Assembly: GCA_900114805.1 (NCBI GenBank)
Contig: FOZN01000001.1
Span: forward strand, 124,001 to 188,000
Source: Agrococcus baldri
Lineage (GTDB): Bacteria; Actinomycetota; Actinomycetes; Actinomycetales; Microbacteriaceae
Direction of reading: 5' to 3'
DNA: 64,000 bases
Made by a program: the position numbers and the translations under genes. The notes beneath the pieces were generated by a model. It saw only the letters and a program-made list of their open reading frames with translations, had not been told where the DNA came from and ran no database searches. Position 1 is the first letter of the stretch, and the number at the start of each line of letters is the position of its first letter. This document shows, in pieces, positions 17,552 through 25,870 of the stretch.

Positions 17552-18880
17552 GTGCAGATCGCCGATGACGCCACCGAGCACCTGATCGCCCTCGTGCAGG
17601 TGCCCACCGAGGCCCCCGAGCAGCTGCCGGCCTTCCGGGCAGCGCTCGAGGAGCGCTTCCTACGGCTCTTCGCCGCCCTCGAGGCCGAGTGGATCGGCGA
17701 CACGATGCTCGCCCGCTGGCCCGGCCGCGGCGAGGGCGCGCCGGCGCTGCTGATGGCGCACCAGGATGTCGTGCCCGCACCCGACGGCGACCGGACCGAT
17801 GGTGACGGCATCGGCGGGGCGGCCTGGACGCATCCGCCGTATTCCGGTCACCGCGACGAGACCCATATCTGGGGCCGCGGCACCCTCGACGACAAGGGCT
17901 CGCTCGTCGCCATCTGCGTCGCCATCGACGCGCTGCTGGGAGCGGGCTTCGTGCCCGCGCGCGACGTCTGGCTGGTGTTCGGGCACGACGAGGAGACCAT
18001 GGGCACCGGCGCCGAGTCGGCGATCGCCGAGCTCGAGCGGCGCGGCGTGCGGCCCGCGTGGGCGCTCGACGAGGGCGGGGCGATCATCGAGCCTCCGATC
18101 ACGGGCGTGACGCAGGACGTCGCCGTGGTCGGGGTGGCCGAGAAGGGCTTCGCCAACGTGCGGATGCGCGTGGCGCAGACGGGCGGGCACGCGTCGACGC
18201 CGCCGGCACTGCCGGCCACCTCGCGGCTGGCGCGCGCCATTCGGCGGCTGGACTTCGCGAAGTGGCCGCGCTCGCTGCCCGAGCCCGCGCTGCGCATGCT
18301 CGAGCTGCTCGGCGCCGAGGCCGAGGGTGTGCAGGGCGCGGTGCTGCGAAATGTGCGGCGCTCGCGGCCGCTCGTGGAGCGGATCCTGGCGCGGCAGGAC
18401 GAGACGCGGGCGATGCTCGCGACCACGGCGGTCGTGACGCAGCTCTCGGGCGCGGCGGCGCCGAACGCGCTCGCCCAAGAGGCGGTCGCGGTGGTCAACG
18501 CGCGCATCGCGCTGGGCTCGTCGGTCGAGGAGACCGTCGCGTTCATGGAGCGCGCGATCGCCGACGAGGCGGTCGAGCTGACGGTGCTGCACGGGCACGG
18601 GCCCAGCGCCGAGAGCCCTTCGGAGGGGTCTGGTTGGACTGACCTCGAGGCGGCGATCGCGCGGCTGCGGCCGGATGTGCTGACGGTGCCCTACGTGATG
18701 CTCGGCGGCACCGACGGCCGGCACGCGCACCGCATCACCGACCGCGTCTACCGCTTCACGCCGTTCGAGATGACCCGCGAGGAGCGGCTGACGCTGCACG
18801 CGCGCGATGAGCGCATCCGCATCGACACCTGGCTGGCCGGCTGCCGCTGGTATGCCGACCTGCTCGAGACGTGCAGTTGA
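17552..18880 (+). CDS. M20-family zinc metallopeptidase (carboxypeptidase type)
   Basis: A 442-residue cytoplasmic di-zinc hydrolase. Metal ligands and catalytic residues can be read in MAHQDVVPAP (first His and Asp), WGRGTLDDKGS (bridging Asp), HDEETMGTG (catalytic and ligand Glu) and the C-terminal GGTDGRHAHRI (last His). The dimerisation lid domain lies around residues 200-340 (QTGGHASTPP). Closest in pattern to the CPS1-like peptidase group acting on peptides or N-acyl amino acids. It starts at a GTG without ribosome-binding site. Its stop lies in a small hairpin shared with the convergent gene. Confidence 0.94.
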   Translation: MQIADDATEHLIALVQVPTEAPEQLPAFRAALEERFLRLFAALEAEWIGDTMLARWPGRGEGAPALLMAHQDVVPAPDGDRTDGDGIGGAAWTHPPYSGHRDETHIWGRGTLDDKGSLVAICVAIDALLGAGFVPARDVWLVFGHDEETMGTGAESAIAELERRGVRPAWALDEGGAIIEPPITGVTQDVAVVGVAEKGFANVRMRVAQTGGHASTPPALPATSRLARAIRRLDFAKWPRSLPEPALRMLELLGAEAEGVQGAVLRNVRRSRPLVERILARQDETRAMLATTAVVTQLSGAAAPNALAQEAVAVVNARIALGSSVEETVAFMERAIADEAVELTVLHGHGPSAESPSEGSGWTDLEAAIARLRPDVLTVPYVMLGGTDGRHAHRITDRVYRFTPFEMTREERLTLHARDERIRIDTWLAGCRWYADLLETCS

Positions 18881-18903
18881 TTCGAGCTATCGCTCGGTGT
18901 CAA
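18877..18903. terminator. Short hairpin at the converging ends of the M20 gene and a secreted-protein gene
   Basis: TTGA..CGAGC pairs with GCTCG..TCAA around a TATC loop, with small internal bulges. It contains both convergent stop codons. Confidence 0.4.
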
Positions 18904-19336
18904 TTCCTGCGATCACAAACTCCCCGATGATCGTTTGGCCGCTGACGTCATAGACAGGAATGCTCCGGTCAGACTGCCCCTCCACGGCCTGCCACGCAAG
19001 CACTTCCTCTGGGGTGGCCTCGTCACCCGGCCCCTGGGCGCCGTCGAGATCGCTCTTGAGGACATAGCCGGTCATTCCGGCCGAGTATTCGACGAGGATG
19101 AGATCCGGCTCTGTGTCGGGAGAGATCGCGTCTGCGGCCGAGCCGTAGGTCAGCTCCTCAGCGTTCACGGCGTACTCAGGTGTTGGTGCCGTCGCAGAAT
19201 CCGCACCATCGGCCGGACTCAATCCCGCTGGCGCGAGCACGAACGCTCCTTGCGCCGCCGCCGTACCGACACCCAGACCGAGTAGACACGCACAGACGCT
19301 CGCGACGATGATGCCCAGTCGAGTTGGCTTCTTCAT
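18887..19336 (-). CDS. Small secreted protein of unknown function
   Basis: A 149-residue protein with a classic signal peptide: MKKPTR, a hydrophobic core (LGIIVASVCACLLGLGVG) and an AAAQG-type cleavage site. The mature part is acidic, with a Thr/Pro/Ala linker and then DLILVEYSAGMTGYVLKSDL, resembling nothing I can name. The start is the ATG with AGAGG 8 nt upstream; a GTG three codons earlier is too close to that site. It follows the other secreted-protein gene by 12 nt. GC and codon use are visibly lower than in neighbours, suggesting acquisition. Confidence 0.75.
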   Translation of the reverse strand: MKKPTRLGIIVASVCACLLGLGVGTAAAQGAFVLAPAGLSPADGADSATAPTPEYAVNAEELTYGSAADAISPDTEPDLILVEYSAGMTGYVLKSDLDGAQGPGDEATPEEVLAWQAVEGQSDRSIPVYDVSGQTIIGEFVIAGIDTER

Positions 19337-19348
19337 GGTCGACACCTC

Positions 19349-19837
19349 TTAGGAGTTTTGGTTTCCACTTGCGAAGGTGTACCTGTTGGTCCAGGACGAT
19401 CCGTTGTAAGCGCGGCTCACGCCATAGCTATACCAGGTTCCGGCCTGGTAGATGACGCACGAGACACCGACCTGGTGAGAACCTGACGGAAGTGCGGACG
19501 GGTTGTATTGGTTCGAGCCTTCGCATCGCAGTGCGCCTGTGGAGGCGTTGAAGAGCCTGCCTCGGGAGCCGACCCAGCCTGCCGGTGCTGTGTGACCGTT
19601 TGGCCAGGTGTCGGTGAACGCGTTGGCCTGATGGGTCGACGGGTATGTCGCAACGGTCGCATTGTTGCGGTAAGAACCGGACCAGGAGAAGGCTCCCGTC
19701 CCGCCCGTCGAGACGCCAGCATGTGCGGCGGCAGGAGCGAACGAGACCACGAATCCCACGACGAAGGCAGCGATCACGATCGCTGCAAGCGTCAACGATT
19801 GAGGACGGAACCGAACGTTCAACGTCTGCGTTGTCAT
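19349..19837 (-). CDS. Small secreted protein of unknown function, partner of the previous gene
   Basis: A 162-residue exported protein. Signal peptide with core LAAIVIAAFVVGFVVSF and AHAG cleavage site; the mature part of about 115 residues is rich in Gly, Ser, Thr, Asn, Tyr and Trp (FSWSGSYRNNATVATYP, GTWYSYGVSRAYNGSSW) and has two Cys that could form one disulfide. It uses codons rare in the neighbours (CTT, ACA, CCA, GCA, AAT). Composition recalls small secreted bacteriocin-like or carbohydrate-binding proteins, but I recognise no family. Preceded by the best -35 hexamer in the window (TTGACA). Confidence 0.75.
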   Translation of the reverse strand: MTTQTLNVRFRPQSLTLAAIVIAAFVVGFVVSFAPAAAHAGVSTGGTGAFSWSGSYRNNATVATYPSTHQANAFTDTWPNGHTAPAGWVGSRGRLFNASTGALRCEGSNQYNPSALPSGSHQVGVSCVIYQAGTWYSYGVSRAYNGSSWTNRYTFASGNQNS

Positions 19838-19875
19838 GGATTGCCCAATCGCCAACTGCCCGAGACTTCGCGTTG

Positions 19876-19904
19876 ATGGTGCACCTCGGGAGTCTTCGTG
19901 TCAA
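19876..19904 (-). promoter_or_regulatory. Candidate promoter and operator of the secreted-protein pair
   Basis: TTGACA (19899-19904) and CACCAT (19876-19881) are 17 nt apart on the minus strand. An inverted repeat CCCGAG (19859-19864) / CTCGGG (19885-19890) spans the -10 and start region and could be an operator. The leader is about 32 nt. Confidence 0.45.
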
Positions 19905-19969
19905 GCGTCCGACACCGCAACGTCCCTGAGCGCTTGGTGGCGGTTGGCACCTCAGTGAGATGCCCTGGA

Positions 19970-20896
19970 TCAGGCGTGCAGGTGCGGCTCGTGCTCGGCG
20001 TGGCCGGGGGGCTCGAGCTGGAAGGTGGCGTGCTCGAGCGGGAGCGGGAAGTGCTCGGCGGCGCACTCCTGCAGCGCATCGAGAATGCGCGGCGCGTGAC
20101 CATCGCCGAAGCAGCTCTCCGCCACCACGACGTGCGCCGTCAGCTGGTGCAGGCCCGTACCGAGCGTCGAGACATGCAGGTCGTGCACCGACACGACGTG
20201 CTCCACCTCCATCAGGTGCACGCGCACATCCTCGAGGTCGATCTCCTGCGGCGCCGACTCCAGCAGGATGCGGCCGGTGTCGCGCAACAGCACGATCGAG
20301 CGCGGCACGATCAGCGCCGCCACCAGCGCGCTCGCGATCAGGTCGGCCTGCTGGAAGCCCCAGACCCAGATGGCGACCGCCGCCGCAATCACTGCGACCG
20401 AGCCGATCGCGTCGTTCAGCACCTCGAGGAACGCCGCCCGCAGGTTGAGGCTCGAGCCGCGGCCGCCGGCGAGCACCGCGAGCGAGACGAGGTTGCCCAC
20501 CAGCCCGACGACGCCGAAGACCAGCAGCAGCGGCCCCGGCACCTCGGTCGGCTCGCCCAGCCGGCGCACGCCCTCGATCACCACCACCAGCGCGACGATC
20601 AGCAGCGCCGCGGCCTGCGCGGCGGCCGCGAGCACCTCGACCCGCACGAGCCCCCACGTGCGGCGCCCGCTCGGCGGCCGGCGCAGCAGCCGCTGCGCGC
20701 CGAGCGCGACGCCGAGCCCGGCGACATCCGTCAGCATGTGGACGGTGTCGACCAGCAGCGCGAGCGAGCCGGTGACGATCGAGCCGACGATCTGCGCGAG
20801 CAGCAGCACCGCGGTGATGCCGAACGCGACGGCGATGCGCGTCGTGCTCGAAGCGTCGCCGCCGGCGCTGTGGCCGTGCGCGTGCCCGCCCGACAT
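19970..20896 (-). CDS. Cation diffusion facilitator (zinc/divalent metal exporter)
   Basis: A 308-residue CDF transporter: His-rich N-terminus (GGHAHGHS), six membrane segments to about residue 215, and a cytosolic ferredoxin-like domain (EVEHVVSVHDLHV). The transport site in TM2 is HMLTD (His53, Asp57). In TM5 the expected HxxxD reads ELEVLND-like, with Glu158 in the His position and Asp162 kept, an unusual ligand set. Exports Zn2+ or another divalent cation in exchange for protons by family; metal choice is uncertain. A His-rich C-terminus (HAEHEPHLHA) may collect metal. Confidence 0.93.
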   Translation of the reverse strand: MSGGHAHGHSAGGDASSTTRIAVAFGITAVLLLAQIVGSIVTGSLALLVDTVHMLTDVAGLGVALGAQRLLRRPPSGRRTWGLVRVEVLAAAAQAAALLIVALVVVIEGVRRLGEPTEVPGPLLLVFGVVGLVGNLVSLAVLAGGRGSSLNLRAAFLEVLNDAIGSVAVIAAAVAIWVWGFQQADLIASALVAALIVPRSIVLLRDTGRILLESAPQEIDLEDVRVHLMEVEHVVSVHDLHVSTLGTGLHQLTAHVVVAESCFGDGHAPRILDALQECAAEHFPLPLEHATFQLEPPGHAEHEPHLHA

Positions 20897-20960
20897 CAGT
20901 GCCCGCCGCTCAGCGAGCGCATGCGCTCGCCGCTCGACCCAGCACGCCGACCCCGCACCG

Positions 20961-21905
20961 CTACAGGCGCGACTTCGTGTGCCAAATGGTCTTCGTCTCC
21001 GTCAGGGCGAGGATGCGCTGGGGCGTCTCGGGCGCGATGCCCGGCTCGGGGCGCAGCACGCGCTTGAGCGTGTCGGCGGCGGACTGCTCGAGCGTGATCC
21101 AGTCGAGCTCGCCCGCGCCGGTGAGGTCGAGCGCGTTGACGTCGGCGTGGCTCGCGAGCCAGGGCGCGAGCTCTGCCGCGTCGCCCGTGAGCACGTTGAC
21201 CACGCCGCCCGGCAGGTCGCTGGTCGCGAGCACCTCGGCGAGCGAGATAGCCGAGAGCTGCGCGGATCCGGGCACGACGACGACGCTGTTGCCCGTCACG
21301 AGCGCGGGCGCGACCACCGAGGTCAGGCCCAGCAGCCCATCGGTCTGCGGCGCGATGATCGCCACCACGCCGGTGGGCTCGGGCACCGAGATGTTGAAGT
21401 ACGGACCGGCGACCGCGTTGGCGTTGCCGGCGATCGCCGCGATCTTGTCGGTCCAGCCCGCGTGCCACACCCACAGGTCGATGGCGGCCTCGACCTGCTT
21501 CGCCGCCCGCGCGGCGGTGAGGCCCTCGGTCCTGACGAGCTCGTCGACGAACTGCGCCTTGCGGCCCTCGAGCACCTCGGCGACGCGGTAGAGCACCTGG
21601 CCGCGGTTGTACGCGGTCGCGCCCGCCCAGCCGGGGTGCGCCTTGCGGGCCGCGCGCACGGCCTCGCGGGCATCCTTGCGCGACGCCTTGGCGACGTTCG
21701 CGACGAAGCGGCCCTTCGCATCCGTCACCTCGGTGACGCGACCGGACTCGCTGCGCGGGAAGGCGCCGCCGATGAAGAGCTTGTAGGTCTTCGGCACATC
21801 GAGCCGGGCCGATGCGGCGCGGTCGGATGCGGTGCGTGCGGCCGTGCGGGACGCGGTGCGCTCCGCGGTGGTCGCCTTGGCCGTCGTGGTCTTGCTCGTG
21901 GCCAT
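20961..21905 (-). CDS. Truncated, catalytically inactive aldehyde dehydrogenase-like protein
   Basis: A 314-residue relative of aldehyde dehydrogenases, which are normally about 480-500 residues. An Ala/Thr/Ser/Arg-rich tail of about 38 residues precedes the fold. The NAD-binding half is recognisable (KLFIGGAFPRSESGR, PEPTGVVAIIAPQTDG, APALVTGNSVVVVPG, DLPGGVVNVLTG). The oxyanion Asn (PWN in the partner) is changed to PQTD, the KPAE Lys is lost, and the ELGGK Glu and active-site Cys regions are absent. Translation is coupled to the full-length enzyme by a 1-nt TGATG overlap. Probably a non-catalytic partner subunit rather than decay, since the frame is intact. Confidence 0.88.
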   Translation of the reverse strand: MATSKTTTAKATTAERTASRTAARTASDRAASARLDVPKTYKLFIGGAFPRSESGRVTEVTDAKGRFVANVAKASRKDAREAVRAARKAHPGWAGATAYNRGQVLYRVAEVLEGRKAQFVDELVRTEGLTAARAAKQVEAAIDLWVWHAGWTDKIAAIAGNANAVAGPYFNISVPEPTGVVAIIAPQTDGLLGLTSVVAPALVTGNSVVVVPGSAQLSAISLAEVLATSDLPGGVVNVLTGDAAELAPWLASHADVNALDLTGAGELDWITLEQSAADTLKRVLRPEPGIAPETPQRILALTETKTIWHTKSRL

Positions 21906-23344
21906 CACTTGCCGCCCTTCAGGTATGCCTGCATGCCCTGGCGGCCGCCCTCGCGGCCGTAGCCCGACTCCTTGTAGCCGCCGAAGGGGCTCGCGGGGTC
22001 GAACTTGTTGAACGTGTTCGTCCACACCACGCCGGCGCGCAGCTTGTCGGCGACGGCCAGCACGCGGCTGCCCTTGTCGCTCCAGATGCCGGCCGAGAGG
22101 CCGTAGGGCGTGTTGTTGGCCTTCGCGATCGCCTCGTCGGGCGTGCGGAAGGTGAGCACCGACAGCACCGGGCCGAAGATCTCCTCGCGCGCGATCGTGG
22201 AGGAGGCCTCGACGCCGGTGACGACCGTGGGCGCGAACCAGTAGCCCTCCTTGGGCAGCTCGCACGGCGCGCTCCAGGCCTCGCCGCCCTCGGCGATGCC
22301 GGCGTCGACGAGCCGGGTGATGCGTTCGAGCTGCGCGGTGGAGTTGATCGCGCCCACGTCGGTGTTCTTGTCGAGCGGGTCGCCCAGGCGCAGGGTGGCC
22401 ATGCGCTCTTTGAGGCGATCCATCACCGCGTCGTGGATGTTCTCCTGCACCAGCAGGCGGCTGCCGGCGCAGCAGACCTGGCCCTGGTTGAAGAAGATGC
22501 CGTTGACGATGCCCTCGATGGCCTGATCGAGCGGGGCGTCATCGAAGACGATGTTGGCGCCCTTGCCGCCCAGCTCGAGCGTCAGCTTCTTGCTCGTGCC
22601 GGCGAGCGCCTTGGCGATCTCGCGGCCGACGGCGGTGGAGCCGGTGAAGGCGACCTTGTCGACATCGGGGTGGCGCACCAGCGCCGAGCCGGTCTCGCCT
22701 GCGCCGGTGATGAGGTTGACGACGCCCGCGGGCAGGCCGGCCTGCTGGCAGATGTCGGCGAACAGCATCGCCGTCAGCGGCGTGGTCTCGGCGGGCTTGA
22801 GCACCACCGTGTTGCCGGCGGCGAGCGCCGGGGCGATCTTCCACGACAGCATCAGCAGCGGGAAGTTCCAGGGGATGATCTGCGCGGCCACGCCGTGCGC
22901 CTGCGGGCCCGCGCCGAGCCCGACCCAGTCGAGCTTGTCGGCCCAGCCGGCACAGTGGAAGAACCATTGGGCGACCAGCGGCACGTCGGCGTCGCGGGTC
23001 TCCTTGATGGGCTTGCCGTTGTCGAGCGACTCGGCCACCGCGAGCTCGCGCGCCCGCTCCTGCAGGATGCGCGCGATGCGGAAGAGGTACTTGCCGCGGT
23101 CGCGGCCCGACATGGGGCCCCAGACGGTGCGGTAGGCCTTGCGCGCGGCGGCGACCGCGGCATCCACGTCGCCCTCGTCGGCGGCGGCGAACATGGCGAT
23201 CTGCCGCTCGGTCGAGGGCGAGACGGAGGCGAAGCTCGTGCCGCCGCCCGGGCGCCACTCGCCGTCGATGAACAGGCCGTACTCGTCGCGCAGACCCAGG
23301 ATGGAGGTCGACTCGGGAGCCGGTGCGTAGTCGAGGAATGTCAT
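21905..23344 (-). CDS. Aldehyde dehydrogenase
   Basis: A complete 479-residue NAD(P)-dependent aldehyde dehydrogenase. IIPWNFPLLMLSWK carries the oxyanion Asn, VVLKPAE the cofactor Lys, FTGSTAVG the nucleotide loop, LELGGKGANIVF the general-base Glu and NQGQVCCAGSR the nucleophile Cys. Directly follows deoC by 8 nt, with GAGG overlapping the deoC stop. DeoC releases acetaldehyde from deoxyribose 5-phosphate, so oxidation of acetaldehyde to acetate is the likely role. Confidence 0.96.
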   Translation of the reverse strand: MTFLDYAPAPESTSILGLRDEYGLFIDGEWRPGGGTSFASVSPSTERQIAMFAAADEGDVDAAVAAARKAYRTVWGPMSGRDRGKYLFRIARILQERARELAVAESLDNGKPIKETRDADVPLVAQWFFHCAGWADKLDWVGLGAGPQAHGVAAQIIPWNFPLLMLSWKIAPALAAGNTVVLKPAETTPLTAMLFADICQQAGLPAGVVNLITGAGETGSALVRHPDVDKVAFTGSTAVGREIAKALAGTSKKLTLELGGKGANIVFDDAPLDQAIEGIVNGIFFNQGQVCCAGSRLLVQENIHDAVMDRLKERMATLRLGDPLDKNTDVGAINSTAQLERITRLVDAGIAEGGEAWSAPCELPKEGYWFAPTVVTGVEASSTIAREEIFGPVLSVLTFRTPDEAIAKANNTPYGLSAGIWSDKGSRVLAVADKLRAGVVWTNTFNKFDPASPFGGYKESGYGREGGRQGMQAYLKGGK

Positions 23345-23352
23345 CGCGAGCC

Positions 23353-24378
23353 TCAGTCGATCGTCACGTAGTCGGGGCCGGAGTAGCGGCCGGTGGTGAG
23401 CTTCTGGCGCTGCAGCAGCACGTCGTTCAGCAGGCTCGAGGCGCCGAAGCGGAAGAGGTGCGGGTCGAGCCACGCCTCGCCGCAGGTCTCGGCGACCGCG
23501 ACCAGGTACTTGATGGCGTCCTTCGAGGTGGAGATGCCGCCGGCGGGCTTCACGCCGATGCGCTCCCCCGTCAGCCGCTCCCAGTCGCGCACGACCTGCA
23601 GCATGAGGGTGGTCACCGGCAGCGTCGCCGCGGGCTGCACCTTGCCGGTCGAGGTCTTGATGAAGTCGCCACCGGCCAGGATCGACAGCCAGGAGGCGCG
23701 CCGCACGTTGTCGTAGGTGACGAGCTCGCCGGTCTCGAGGATGACCTTCAGATGCGCGTAGGTGCCGTCGTCCCGGCGGCAGGCATCCTTGGTCTGCACG
23801 ATCTCGTCGAAGACCTTGCCGTAGTTGCCCTCCAGGAAGGCGCCGCGGTCGATGACCATGTCGATCTCGTCGGCGCCGGCGGCGACCGCGTCGCGGGTGT
23901 CCTGCAGCTTGACGCCGATGCTGGCGCGGCCGGAGGGGAAGGCGGTCGCGACGGCGGCGACGTTGATCCCGTCGTCCTTGCCGGCGCTCCACGCGGAGCC
24001 GAGCGCCTCAACGGCGTTCCCGACCATGTCGCCGTAGACGCAGACGGCCGCGGGACGGGGTGTGGAGGGGTCGGATGCGTCGGGCACGAGTGCCTTCGCC
24101 ACCAGCGAGCGCACCTTGCCACGGGTGTCCGAGCCCTGCAGGGTCGTCAGGTCGATCATGCGGATGACGGTGTCGAGCGCCGCCGCCTTCGAGGTGGTCT
24201 TGATGGAGCGCGTGCCGAACGATGCGGCGCGGGCCTCGAGGCCCACGGCGTCGACGGTCGGGAGCCCCTCGAGGTGCTGCCGGAGCGCGACCTCTGAGAG
24301 GTCACCGCCGAGCAGCTGGACGGCGCGCTCTGCGGGGGCGAGCGCTTGACTGGCCGATGCTGGACGAGGACTGGTCAC
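23353..24378 (-). CDS. deoC: Deoxyribose-phosphate aldolase
   Basis: Cleaves 2-deoxyribose 5-phosphate into acetaldehyde and glyceraldehyde 3-phosphate, for deoxynucleoside salvage. The 341-residue protein is of the long type. Schiff-base Lys is in GGDFIKTSTGK and the proton-relay Lys in RIGVKPAGGIST; VAAGADEIDMVIDRGAF is the central strand. GTG start with AAGGA at 5-6 nt. Forms an operon with the aldehyde dehydrogenase pair, together a deoxyribose-use module. Confidence 0.97.
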   Translation of the reverse strand: MTSPRPASASQALAPAERAVQLLGGDLSEVALRQHLEGLPTVDAVGLEARAASFGTRSIKTTSKAAALDTVIRMIDLTTLQGSDTRGKVRSLVAKALVPDASDPSTPRPAAVCVYGDMVGNAVEALGSAWSAGKDDGINVAAVATAFPSGRASIGVKLQDTRDAVAAGADEIDMVIDRGAFLEGNYGKVFDEIVQTKDACRRDDGTYAHLKVILETGELVTYDNVRRASWLSILAGGDFIKTSTGKVQPAATLPVTTLMLQVVRDWERLTGERIGVKPAGGISTSKDAIKYLVAVAETCGEAWLDPHLFRFGASSLLNDVLLQRQKLTTGRYSGPDYVTID

Positions 24379-24447
24379 GCTGTTCCTTCTGCTGAAGCTG
24401 CGGTGCGGATCATCGCTAGGTGGTTCGCGGCTTGCGTGCAGGGAAGT

Positions 24448-25446
24448 CTACCCAGCGAGCAGCGGCACCACGCTCTCGCGCGTCTGCTCGACGTCGCGGT
24501 GCATCTGCGCGATCAGCTCATCGAGTCCCTCGAAGCGGTGCATGGGGCGCACGAAGTCGACCAGCTCGAGCTCGATCGGGCGGTGGTAGAGGTCGAGATC
24601 GACGTCCAGCAGGTAGGCCTCGACCGTCTTCGCCTGCACGCCGTCGAAGGTGGGGTTGTCGCCGATCGAGACGGCGGCGGCGAAGGTGCCGGCGTCGACG
24701 TGGGCGATCGCCGCATAGACGCCGTCGGCGGGGATGAAGCCATCGACGGGCGTTCCCAGGTTGGCGGTCGGGAAGCCGAGCGCCCTGCCGCGCTGGAACC
24801 CGCGCACGACATCGCCGCGCAGCCGGTGGCGGCGGCCGAGCATCTCGTTCGCCTCACCGATGCGGCCGAGCTCGAGCGCCTCGCGGATCCAGGTCGAGGA
24901 GACGCGGCGACCGTCGGTGAAGCAGATGTCGTCGATCGACTCGACGCGCACGCCGCGCGGCTCGCCGAGCTCGCGCAGCAGCGCGGGCGTGCCCGCACCC
25001 TTGAAGCCGAACCGGAAGTCGTCGCCGACCAGCAGCATCCGCGCCCCGAGGCCGTCGAAGAGCACGCGCTCGGCGAACTCCTGCGGCGGCTGGGCCGCGG
25101 CGGCCTTCGTGAAGGGGATGACGATCACGCGGTCGGCGCCCGCGTCGCGCAGCAGCGCGACCTTGTCGTCGAGCGAGGTGAGCGGCACCGGTGCGATGTC
25201 GGGGCGCACCACCTCGAGCGGGTTGCGGTCGAAGGTGACGACCGTGGTCGACAGCCGCGGCGCACCCGCTGCCGCGGGCTCGGCGAGCGCGCGGAGCTGC
25301 TCGAGGATGCGCTGGTGGCCGACGTGCACGCCATCGAACTTGCCGATCGTGACGGCGCTGGGCATCGAGACGAGCTCGTCGATCCAGGCCATCGGGTCGG
25401 GCTCGGATGCGGCCCGGTCGGACGCCCCCGGGGCGACGGCGCTCAC
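24448..25446 (-). CDS. ribF: Bifunctional riboflavin kinase / FAD synthetase
   Basis: Phosphorylates riboflavin to FMN and adenylates FMN to FAD. The 332-residue protein has the N-terminal nucleotidyltransferase domain (KFDGVHVGHQRIL, then FRFGFKGAGTP and the SSTWIREAL motif) and the C-terminal kinase domain (GRALGFPTANLG, ADGVYAAIAHV, FDGVQAKTVEAYLLD). The GTG start overlaps the upstream membrane-protein stop by 4 nt (GTGA). It keeps its usual place downstream of truB, with two small membrane genes in between. Confidence 0.97.
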   Translation of the reverse strand: MSAVAPGASDRAASEPDPMAWIDELVSMPSAVTIGKFDGVHVGHQRILEQLRALAEPAAAGAPRLSTTVVTFDRNPLEVVRPDIAPVPLTSLDDKVALLRDAGADRVIVIPFTKAAAAQPPQEFAERVLFDGLGARMLLVGDDFRFGFKGAGTPALLRELGEPRGVRVESIDDICFTDGRRVSSTWIREALELGRIGEANEMLGRRHRLRGDVVRGFQRGRALGFPTANLGTPVDGFIPADGVYAAIAHVDAGTFAAAVSIGDNPTFDGVQAKTVEAYLLDVDLDLYHRPIELELVDFVRPMHRFEGLDELIAQMHRDVEQTRESVVPLLAG

Positions 25447-25847
25447 GCTGCCACCCGCTCCCGGCTGACGCGCAGCCACCAGAGGCCCAGGAACGGCAGC
25501 ACGGCGGGGATGAACAGGTAGCCGATGCCGAACCAGCTCCACACGGAGGGGTGGCCGAACAGCTCGGGCGCGACGAGCGAGAGCGTGCCGACCACGACCA
25601 CGCCGGCGAGCTCGAAGCAGACGGCGGCGAGCGCGACCTTCCTGGCGGTCTCGCTGCGCTGCATCGCGAGCGCGACGGTGGCGACGATGTAGACGACCGC
25701 GGCGACGGCGCTCAGCGTGTAGGCGAGCGGCGCCTCGTCGAAGCGCTGCACGATCTGCACGAAGGAGCGGCCGGTCGCGCCGATCGCCAGCACCGCGTAG
25801 ACCGCGATGAGGACCCGCCCGATGCCTGCATGCCTGCGCTCGCTCAC
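25443..25847 (-). CDS. Small four-TM membrane protein upstream of ribF
   Basis: A 134-residue integral membrane protein with four predicted helices (VLIAVYAVLAIGATG; TLSAVAAVVYIVATVALAM; VALAAVCFELAGVVVVG; IGYLFIPAVLPFLGLWWL). No recognised domain. Start GTG is supported by TAGAAT 7 nt upstream, the most consensus-like -10 in the window. Since ribF starts inside its stop codon, this leaderless promoter probably also drives ribF. Confidence 0.82.
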   Translation of the reverse strand: MSERRHAGIGRVLIAVYAVLAIGATGRSFVQIVQRFDEAPLAYTLSAVAAVVYIVATVALAMQRSETARKVALAAVCFELAGVVVVGTLSLVAPELFGHPSVWSWFGIGYLFIPAVLPFLGLWWLRVSRERVAA

Positions 25848-25854
25848 TCGATCG

Positions 25855-25860
25855 ATTCTA
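25855..25860 (-). promoter_or_regulatory. -10 element TAGAAT before the small membrane gene and ribF
   Basis: TAGAAT, 7 nt before the GTG at 25847, within a 23-bp gap. Confidence 0.6.
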
Positions 25861-25870
25861 CGGCCCGGCG

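Noticed and set aside
20961-21905. Pseudogene call for the short aldehyde dehydrogenase-like gene
   Set aside because: The frame is intact, coupled by a 1-nt overlap, and keeps the cofactor fold; loss is confined to catalytic residues and the C-terminal half, which fits a specialised partner better than decay.
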